Of a stretch of 21,818 bases of DNA, positions 7,197-12,786 are shown piece by piece. The number at the start of each line of letters is the position of its first letter. Position 1 is the stretch's first letter. A program made the position numbers and the translations under genes. The DNA comes from JABMRP01 sp964444795 (GTDB taxonomy: Bacteria > Planctomycetota > Planctomycetia > Pirellulales > Thermoguttaceae). A model generated the notes under the pieces. The model made no database searches, had not been told where the DNA came from, and was given only the letters and a program-made list of their open reading frames with translations. Where the stretch lies: contig CAYUIQ010000154.1 of assembly GCA_964444795.1 (NCBI GenBank), forward strand, positions 1 through 21,818, read 5' to 3'.

Positions 7197-8517
7197 GGGG
7201 GTCCTCCTCGGGTTCGGCATGGGGCGAGCGGGGAATCTCGCCGGCGGGGGACGTCAGGTCGGCTTCCAGTCGGGCGAGCAACTCGGGCGTAAGCCGGTGT
7301 TCGATCGAGTCGGCGTCGCGGTCGACGTGGTCCGGGGCGACGTGGATTCCGCGGATGAGGAACAACTCCCAGAGTCGATGCGCGCGGACCAGTTGAGCGG
7401 CCCGATTCATGCCTGTTTCCGTCAGCCGCAGATCTCCTACTTCACCGATAACAAGACCTTTCCGGGCAGCCCAGGTGACGAGCAAGCGAGCCCAGCGGCG
7501 GCTCCACGCGCGGCGCAGCAATACGTCGTCCAGGGCGACGGGTTCCGATCGCGGCAACTTGGGTTCGTTGAGTTCGTAGATCGTACGGAGCAGGTTTTCG
7601 CCGGCCGTGGTCAGCCGGAATCGCAGATCGCCGATCAGCCGGGCGAGGATTCCGCGACTGGGTGCAAAGAACATCGAGACGAGAAAAATGGCCGTTCCCG
7701 AGAGCACGATCAGCGGCCCGGCCGGCAGGTTCTTATCGGTCTGCCCGAAAGCCAGCGGGTCGATGCCGGTCCAGCGCTGCAACGCGCCGGCCGAGAGCAG
7801 TGTGCCCAGGGTGCCGGTCAGCGCGCCGAAGAGCCCGGAGAGAACGAGCATGAGCCCCAGCCGGTTGGTCCAGAATCGGGCCGACGCGCCGGGGATGATG
7901 AGCATGGCCGCCATCAGCACCACGCCCACCGCGGGCAGCCCGACCACCGTGACCACCGCCAGCGAGCCCATCATGGTGATGTCCAGCAGCAGCGTGGGCC
8001 AGCCTTGCACTTCGGCAAACCCGGGATCGAAGCTGAACAGCTTGAACTCTTTGTACAGCAGGGCGACCAATAGCAACGCCGCGGCGGCGACGATGCCGAT
8101 GAGCCAGACGTCGCGCTGGATCATACCGGCCGCCTGGCCGAAGATATACGATTCGAGCCCCGCCTTGCTGCCGCCGTCGGGGCTGTTCTGGATGATCGAG
8201 GAGAGGACGATCCCGGCGCCGAAGAAGGTACTCAAGACGATCCCCAGCGCGGCGTCTTCCTTGGTCCGCGTCCAGCGGCAAACCAGAATGATCAACCCCA
8301 CTCCGGCCAACCCGGTGGCCAGTGCCCCCAGCAGCATGCCGAGGAAGTGTCGCCCGCCGATCACGAGAAACGCCAGGCAGAGCCCGGGGAGCGCGGCATG
8401 GGAGAGCAGATCGCCCATCAGCGCGCGGCGACGCAACACGGCGAAGCTTCCCAGCACGCCGGCCGTGGCGCCCAGCAATGTAGTCCCCAGCAGGACGATG
8501 AGGGTCAAATAGGTCAC
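7189..8517 (-). CDS. troC: Metal ABC transporter permease fused to an MntR/DtxR-like domain (first permease)
   Basis: The other membrane half of the importer, 442 residues. Residues 1-290 are strongly hydrophobic ABC-3 permease sequence with LRRRALMGDLLSHAALPG near residue 28 and VVLMAAMLIIPGASARF near 199. Residues about 305-375 look like a degenerate winged helix (GENLLRTIYELNEPKLP ... VGDLRLTETGMNRAAQLV), and 376-425 like the MntR/DtxR metal and dimerisation region (AHRLWELFL, then DHVDRDADSIEH). His380, Asp403, Glu406 and His407 fit the metal-ligand positions, but the N-terminal ligands of MntR (Asp8, Glu11) are replaced by Asn and Arg. The GTG start overlaps the ATPase stop as GTGA (8514-8517), with GGGAG just upstream, so the two are translationally coupled. 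The tail ends in an acidic EPEEDPRV. Confidence 0.86.
   Translation of the reverse strand: MTYLTLIVLLGTTLLGATAGVLGSFAVLRRRALMGDLLSHAALPGLCLAFLVIGGRHFLGMLLGALATGLAGVGLIILVCRWTRTKEDAALGIVLSTFFGAGIVLSSIIQNSPDGGSKAGLESYIFGQAAGMIQRDVWLIGIVAAAALLLVALLYKEFKLFSFDPGFAEVQGWPTLLLDITMMGSLAVVTVVGLPAVGVVLMAAMLIIPGASARFWTNRLGLMLVLSGLFGALTGTLGTLLSAGALQRWTGIDPLAFGQTDKNLPAGPLIVLSGTAIFLVSMFFAPSRGILARLIGDLRFRLTTAGENLLRTIYELNEPKLPRSEPVALDDVLLRRAWSRRWARLLVTWAARKGLVIGEVGDLRLTETGMNRAAQLVRAHRLWELFLIRGIHVAPDHVDRDADSIEHRLTPELLARLEADLTSPAGEIPRSPHAEPEEDPRV
7203..7209 (-). promoter_or_regulatory. Ribosome binding site deciding the second permease start
   Basis: GAGGAGG lies within the 3' end of the preceding gene, 6 nt before the GTG at 7196. 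The GTG start overlaps the upstream TGA stop (7189-7191), indicating translational coupling. Confidence 0.75.
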
Positions 8518-9290
8518 CGCCGCTCTCCCAATCGGACAGCCTCGGCCGCCTCGTCGAGAATGGTCAGCCGCCCGCCGAACGTCTTGTTCAGGTTTTCCGG
8601 CGTAAAGGTCGTGTCGGTCGGCCCCGTGGCCACCAGCCGCATGTTCAGCAGGATCACGTGATCGAAATAGTTGGAAACGGTTTGCAGGTCGTGATGCACC
8701 ACGAGCACGGTCTTGCCGTCTTCGCGGAGCGATTGGAGCAACTCGACGATCGCCTTTTCGGTCGCCGCGTCGACACCCGCGAAGGGCTCGTCCATGAAGT
8801 AGATCTTCGCATCCTGTGCCAGCGCCCGGGCGAGAAAGACCCGCTGCTGTTGGCCGCCGGAGAGTTGGCGAATCTGCCGCGTGGCGAACTCGGTCATGCC
8901 GACCTTTTCAAGGCATTGCTGGGCCGCAAGCGTTTCCGCCGCGCCGGGCCGTCGAAACCAACCCAGCCGCCCGTAGGTGCCCATCATCACCACATCCAGC
9001 GCGGTGACGGGAAAGTCCCAATCGACCGATTCCCGCTGCGGCACGTAGCCGACCAGATGTCGCTGTTGGGCGTAGGCTTTGCCGTAAAACTCGACCTTGC
9101 CGCTGGCCAGGGGAACCAGCCCCAACATGGCCTTGATCAGCGTGCTCTTGCCCGCCCCGTTGGGACCGACGATGCCCACCAGCTTGCCCTCGGGCACCGT
9201 CAGATCGACGTCCCACAAAACGGGCTTGCGATGGTAGGCGACCGTAACGTCGTGAACTTCGACGGGCACCGCGGCGGTTGCTGTCGACAT
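8514..9290 (-). CDS. troB: Metal ABC transporter ATPase
   Basis: Powers the importer from the cytosolic face. All ABC motifs are intact in a 258-residue protein: Walker A GPNGAGKST (42-50), Q-loop VPQRESVDWDFP (Gln85), signature LSGGQQQR (143-150), Walker B IYFMDEP (163-169) and the switch His200 in VVHHD. The sequence GYVPQR..VDWDFPVTALDVVMMG is typical of Mn/Zn-type (MntB/ZnuC/TroB) ATPases. The ATG at 9290 is preceded by AAGGA about 8 nt upstream. The frame remains open to 9581, but that extension would read through the palindromic repeat at 9315-9371 and into the binding-protein gene, so it was rejected. It overlaps the first permease gene by 4 nt. Confidence 0.95.
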   Translation of the reverse strand: MSTATAAVPVEVHDVTVAYHRKPVLWDVDLTVPEGKLVGIVGPNGAGKSTLIKAMLGLVPLASGKVEFYGKAYAQQRHLVGYVPQRESVDWDFPVTALDVVMMGTYGRLGWFRRPGAAETLAAQQCLEKVGMTEFATRQIRQLSGGQQQRVFLARALAQDAKIYFMDEPFAGVDAATEKAIVELLQSLREDGKTVLVVHHDLQTVSNYFDHVILLNMRLVATGPTDTTFTPENLNKTFGGRLTILDEAAEAVRLGERR

Positions 9291-9314
9291 GATGGGTGTC
9301 CTTATGAGCCAATC

Positions 9315-9371
9315 GTAACCCGAAGCGTCAGCGAGGACAGAAAAGACGGCCTCGCTGACGCTTCGGGTTAC
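9315..9371. repeat. REP-like palindrome: 22-bp perfect arms, 13-nt loop
   Basis: Arms 9315-9336 and 9350-9371 are exact reverse complements; the loop is 9337-9349. The core reads TAACCCGAAGCGTCAGCGAG. No T-run follows on the minus strand, so it is not a simple terminator. It sits in the 103-nt gap between the binding-protein and ATPase genes of one operon. I recall this sequence type, translated as TRSVSE/LADASGY, as dispersed in planctomycete genomes. No second copy is in this window. Confidence 0.85.
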
Positions 9372-9393
9372 CATACAATGTGGAGTTGATCTC

Positions 9394-10395
9394 TCAACGC
9401 AACGCCTCGACGATCGTGCGCAGATTATACCGAACCGTGCCTTCGTACGTTTCTTCTTCGCTGCCCGGCGGACCCAGGGCATCGCTGTACAGTTCACCTC
9501 CGATGACGACCGTATGACCCCGGGCCGCGCAACCCTCGACCAGCGCGCGGATGTTCTTCGCCGGCACGCTGCTCTCGACAAACACGGCCTTTACCTGTCG
9601 TTCGGCCAGCATGTCGACCAACTCATTGACCGACCCCAGGTCGGCTTCGTCGGAGGTGCTGATCCCCTGCAAGCCCCGCACCTCAATGTCGTAAGCCTCT
9701 CCAAAATACCCGAAAGCGTCGTGGGCCGTAACCAGCACGCGGCGGGTTTTGGGAATCGAGGCCAGTTCTTCTCGGCACTCGCGGTGCAGCACGTCGAGCC
9801 GAACTCGAAAGGCGGCGGCGTTGCGACGATAGTCGGCCGCATGGTCCGGGTCCACCGCGGCAAGCTGCTTGGCGGCATGATCGACACATCGCCCCCAGAG
9901 CGCCACGTCGAACCAGATATGCGGATCGTACGCCTCGGTCGAGCCGCCGGCTCGCAGCAGGGGGCTTTCCGGATCGTGGCTGGCCGTGTCGTGCCCGTGC
10001 TCGGGCAGCAGGCCGCCGCTTACGGCGAACACGTGCTTGCGCTGGCCCAGCTTCTCCAACAGCCCGCCCAATCGGCCTTCCAGGTGCAACCCGCTGTAGA
10101 ACACGACGTCGGCATCGCGCAGCTTGCGGGTAGCCGCGGGGGTGATCTTGTACAGATGCGGATCGACGCCCGGCCCCATCAGCGACTCGACCTGTACGTG
10201 CTCGCCCCCGATATTGGCGAGCATGTCGGCCACGTGCCCCGTCGTGCATGCCACTCGCAGGGGGTATCGCAGTACGACGTCTCGGCGCACGCCCACGGGC
10301 CGGCAACCGAATAATGTCGCCAGTAGGACGAGGAGAAGCGTGGTCCGTGCGGCAAGGGGACCATTTCGGGCGGTAGGTCGGCGGTAATGCGGCAT
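9394..10395 (-). CDS. troA: Metal-binding lipoprotein of the ABC importer (TroA type)
   Basis: Captures a divalent metal outside the cytoplasmic membrane and hands it to the permeases. Residues 13-31 are a lipoprotein signal ending TLFGC, with Cys31 as lipidation site. The cluster A-I (ZnuA/TroA) fold is clear, with ligands at the expected places: His80 in GPGVDPHLYK, His159 in YDPHIWFD, His225 in LVTAHDAFGYF and Asp305 in GGELYSDALG. The block from LVTAHDAFGYFGEAY to IGGELYSDALG is strikingly like Treponema TroA as I remember it. A short His-rich loop (PEHGHDTASH, 131-140) may collect metal. 333 residues is normal. The start ATG has GAGGG 9 nt upstream. It is first in the operon; ligand type (His at site three) fits TroA-like Zn/Mn binding, but metal choice cannot be settled from sequence. 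Confidence 0.93.
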   Translation of the reverse strand: MPHYRRPTARNGPLAARTTLLLVLLATLFGCRPVGVRRDVVLRYPLRVACTTGHVADMLANIGGEHVQVESLMGPGVDPHLYKITPAATRKLRDADVVFYSGLHLEGRLGGLLEKLGQRKHVFAVSGGLLPEHGHDTASHDPESPLLRAGGSTEAYDPHIWFDVALWGRCVDHAAKQLAAVDPDHAADYRRNAAAFRVRLDVLHRECREELASIPKTRRVLVTAHDAFGYFGEAYDIEVRGLQGISTSDEADLGSVNELVDMLAERQVKAVFVESSVPAKNIRALVEGCAARGHTVVIGGELYSDALGPPGSEEETYEGTVRYNLRTIVEALR

Positions 10396-10433
10396 CCCAG
10401 GCTTCCCTCACACTGCGGTCGTGGATTCTTCAA

Positions 10434-10462
10434 ATCATACGGCTTTGAGTACCGAATGCAAA
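10434..10462 (-). promoter_or_regulatory. Probable promoter and possible operator of the metal transporter operon
   Basis: Minus-strand TTTGCA (10457-10462), a 17-nt spacer and TATGAT (10434-10439) match sigma70 at 4/6 and 5/6. The leader is about 35-40 nt. A 5-bp dyad CTTTG ... CAAAG (10443-10447 with 10459-10463) overlaps the -35, where a metal-responsive repressor might bind. The dyad is too short to name a regulator. Confidence 0.45.
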
Positions 10463-10526
10463 GGGCGGGTGGGAATGCCTCTGAACCAAGAGCTCCGCGA
10501 CCGCACCTGGACACGGGTGCCTTATC

Positions 10527-10555
10527 TTGGACCTGTTGCGCGGATAGGATACACT
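10527..10555 (+). promoter_or_regulatory. Weak candidate promoter of the nucleosidase gene
   Basis: TTGGAC (10527-10532), 17 nt, TACACT (10550-10555). Matches to consensus are modest (3/6 and 4/6). If used, the mRNA would have a leader of about 190 nt that holds the hairpins at 10608-10708. Confidence 0.25.
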
Positions 10556-10607
10556 TTGTGCTGAGGTCTTCCGAGAACCTTCGTGGCGGAAATGATGCCG
10601 GCAGAGC

Positions 10608-10708
10608 ACGGGTTCCTCTTCTCCGTCCCACCCGAAGCAGAGAGGAGGAACCCGTACTTGCCCGACTGCGAGTTGAGGCCTCGCCCTTATTCGAGTCTCT
10701 GCTTCGGG
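10608..10708 (+). repeat. Overlapping inverted repeats forming mutually exclusive hairpins
   Basis: Arm 10608-10623 pairs with 10640-10655 (16 bp, one G-U pair as RNA, 16-nt loop). Arm 10631-10643 (CCCGAAGCAGAGA) pairs perfectly with 10696-10708. The second pairing uses bases in the loop and right arm of the first, so the two folds compete. This lies in the 358-nt divergent gap (10396-10753), in which I see no gene. Confidence 0.7.
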
Positions 10709-10753
10709 CACAGGTGCCTGAGCTAAACTTGGCCGTTCGATGCGAGGCGTTCC

Positions 10754-11614
10754 ATGTGGCGAAATTGGCTGATCGGCGCTGCCGGGCGGAAACTCCGCGA
10801 GCAATCGGCCGAGGCGATGCGCGACCATCTGGCCGAAACAGAGGACTCACCACCGCCGCCCGGTCCTTGCGACGTGGGCGTCGTGTTTGCCTTGGGTATC
10901 GAGTCGGGTGGGCTGGAGGATCTGCTCCAGCAGACCACCACAATCAAAGGCGACCGGCTGGTGGCTTGCCGGGGAGAACTCGGCGGCGCGCGCGTCGTCG
11001 CGCTGCGCACCGGGGCCGGTGCCGAGGCGGCCGCGCGGGGAACCGAGGCCCTGATCAACGGGCATCACCCCACCTGGGTGATCTCGGCCGGACTGGCCGG
11101 CGGACTGGTTTCCGAGCTGGTCGCCGGCGATATCCTCATGGTCGACAGTCTGGTCAACACGGCCGGCGAACATCTCGACCTCGATCTGAAAGTCGACCCC
11201 GACTGGTTGGCCAGCACGCCGAACGTTCATGCCGGGCGATTGCTCTCCGCCGATCGGCTGGTCCGTCTTCCCGACGAGAAGACGAAGCTGGGCTACCAGC
11301 ACGAGGCGATGGCCGTCGACATGGAAACGTTTGCCGTGGCCGAGACGTGCCGCCGCCAAAAGGTCCGCTTCATGGCCGTTCGCATCGTTCACGACACGGT
11401 CGAAGTGGAACTGCCGGCGGATATCGAGCAACTGCTTCGACAGAAGACCACGTCGGCCCGACTGGGCGCCGCGGCCGCCGCTATCTGGCGCCGCCCGGGC
11501 AGCGTGAAAGACATGTGGCGATTGCGCGAGAACGCGCTGGTGGCCTCCGACCGCTTGGCCGAGTTTCTCACCGGGATGATCGGGCAGTTGGTGCCGGGAG
11601 AGTCCGTAGAGTAG
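10754..11614 (+). CDS. Phosphorylase-superfamily nucleosidase (MTA/SAH nucleosidase-like)
   Basis: Likely hydrolyses or phosphorolyses a purine nucleoside such as 5'-methylthioadenosine or S-adenosylhomocysteine in the cytosol. The PNP/UDP fold motifs appear in order: FALGIESGGLED with Glu50 at the position of MTAN Glu12, RTGAGAEAA (85-93), ISAGLAGGL followed by VAGDILM, VDMETFAVAE with Met190-Glu191 for ribose binding, and VHDT with Asp214 at the catalytic-acid position. The family core begins near residue 40. The first ~36 residues are a charged extension ending in SPPPPGP, of unknown role, and the C-terminal helices (250-286) are also extra. At 286 residues it is longer than E. coli MTAN (about 230). 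The ATG has GAGG six nt upstream. Substrate is not settled: planctomycetes have several such paralogs. It is followed 132 nt later by a GTPase gene on the same strand. Confidence 0.75.
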   Translation: MWRNWLIGAAGRKLREQSAEAMRDHLAETEDSPPPPGPCDVGVVFALGIESGGLEDLLQQTTTIKGDRLVACRGELGGARVVALRTGAGAEAAARGTEALINGHHPTWVISAGLAGGLVSELVAGDILMVDSLVNTAGEHLDLDLKVDPDWLASTPNVHAGRLLSADRLVRLPDEKTKLGYQHEAMAVDMETFAVAETCRRQKVRFMAVRIVHDTVEVELPADIEQLLRQKTTSARLGAAAAAIWRRPGSVKDMWRLRENALVASDRLAEFLTGMIGQLVPGESVE

Positions 11615-11640
11615 CCATCCTGCCGGAGATGACCCTTTTT

Positions 11641-11657
11641 TGGCGGGCTGCCCGCCA
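11641..11657. repeat. Short GC-rich palindrome between nucleosidase and GTPase genes
   Basis: TGGCGGGCTGCCCGCCA can form a 7-bp stem with a 3-nt loop. On the plus strand a run of six T comes before the stem rather than after it, so it does not look like a normal intrinsic terminator on either strand. Confidence 0.5.
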
Positions 11658-11746
11658 GGGGCCTGGACAACCGCGCCATCTGCCGGGTAGAACCGACGTT
11701 TGACCGTATTCGCCGGCACAACTTCCAACGCAGTGGAGAGACCTTC

Positions 11747-12781
11747 ATGAAGATCGGTCTGGTGGGGTATCAGGGATCGGGTAAGAGCACACTCTTCGAG
11801 TGGCTCACCGGCGTGGCCGCCGATCCGGCGCTGGCTCATAAGGGGCAGAGCGCGATGGCTCCGATCCCCGATCCGCGAATCGAAGCGTTGTGTCAGGTTT
11901 ACCATCCGAAGAAGGTGACCACCGCGTCGCTGGAGTTGGTCGATACGCCCGGTTTGAGCCGCACCCATGAGGGAAACCCGGCCCGATTGGCCATGATTCG
12001 CGAGGCGGGATGCCTGGTGCTGGTCGTGGGGGCCCACGGCGGTTCGGATGGGGCGGCCGATCTGGCCGGCTTTTTTGAAGATCTGCTGTTGGCCGACATG
12101 GAGATCCTCTCCGGACGGATCGAGCGGATCACCGATTCGCTGCGCAAACCGCGGCCCCGGCCGGAACGAGAGCAATTGCACGCCGAAAGCGAAGCCGTGG
12201 CTTCGGTCCTGGCCGCCATGGAGGCCGGCCGGCCCCTGCGCACCGGCGACATGACCGACGAGCAACTTCGGGCGACTCGCTCGTTTGCCCTGGTGACGGA
12301 GAAACCGATGCTCGCGATCATCAACACGGCCGACGACGAGGACGACGCCGGACGGTTTGCCGCGCTGGCATCCGAAGACGTCGAGGTGGTTCCGATTCCG
12401 CTGGGATTGGAGCTGGAGCTTTCCAAGATGACGCCGGAAGATCGGGCCGAATTCGAGGAAGAAATGGGAGTGGGAGGAAGCGACCGCGATCAGTTGTTGC
12501 GCACCATCTTGAAGGTTTCCGGCTCGATGATCTATTTCACCGCCGGCGAAACCGAAGTCCGCACGTGGCTCTTGCGCCAAGGAGGAACGGCTCTGGACGC
12601 GGCCGCCGAAGTCCACACCGATCTGGCGCGCGGGTTCATCCGCGCCGAAGTGATGACCTGCTCCGATTTGGCCCGTTTGGGTAGCGAACGCGAAGTCAAA
12701 GCCCAGCATCTCATGCGGCAAGAGTTCAAGGACTACGTCGTCCGGGACGACGACGTACTCTTCATCCGCTCGGGGATCTGA
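11747..12781 (+). CDS. Divergent YchF/OLA1-like GTPase (Obg family, DUF933/TGS C-terminus)
   Basis: A P-loop NTPase related to the ribosome-associated YchF. The G domain has G1 GYQGSGKST (7-15), the YchF-type PIPDPRIEALCQVYHPKKV (40-57) and G3 DTPGL (66-70). Residues 110-180 are a coiled, charged insertion like the YchF helical domain. The C-terminal part (about 258-344), MIYFTAGETEVRTWLLRQGG then HTDLARGFIRAEV and KDYVVRDDDVLFI, is clearly the YchF TGS/DUF933 domain. Several consensus sites differ from true YchF: PNVGKS is GYQGSGKS, DIAGL is DTPGL, and the NxxE that favours ATP is NTAD (193-196). At 344 residues it is slightly short. It is likely a paralog rather than the housekeeping YchF. 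GGAGAG is 6 nt before the ATG. It ends only 5 nt from the stop of the convergent gene. Confidence 0.8.
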   Translation: MKIGLVGYQGSGKSTLFEWLTGVAADPALAHKGQSAMAPIPDPRIEALCQVYHPKKVTTASLELVDTPGLSRTHEGNPARLAMIREAGCLVLVVGAHGGSDGAADLAGFFEDLLLADMEILSGRIERITDSLRKPRPRPEREQLHAESEAVASVLAAMEAGRPLRTGDMTDEQLRATRSFALVTEKPMLAIINTADDEDDAGRFAALASEDVEVVPIPLGLELELSKMTPEDRAEFEEEMGVGGSDRDQLLRTILKVSGSMIYFTAGETEVRTWLLRQGGTALDAAAEVHTDLARGFIRAEVMTCSDLARLGSEREVKAQHLMRQEFKDYVVRDDDVLFIRSGI

Positions 12782-12786
12782 CTTGT

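Noticed and set aside
6201..7292. Plus-strand His/Gln-rich frame opposite the permease gene
   Set aside because: Antisense of hydrophobic membrane codons gives His/Gln/Asp-rich sequence; there is no independent support.
9315..9371. Intrinsic terminator after the binding-protein gene
   Set aside because: The stem is strong, but no T-run follows in the direction of transcription and the next gene belongs to the same transporter.
9291..9581. N-terminal extension of the ATPase to 9581
   Set aside because: The extra residues are the translated palindromic repeat and antisense of the binding-protein gene; the ATG at 9290 has its own ribosome site and gives the normal family length.
10387..11703. 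438-codon plus-strand frame covering the divergent gap and nucleosidase
   Set aside because: It is out of frame with the recognised nucleosidase, crosses hairpins and promoters, and is Arg-rich without motifs.
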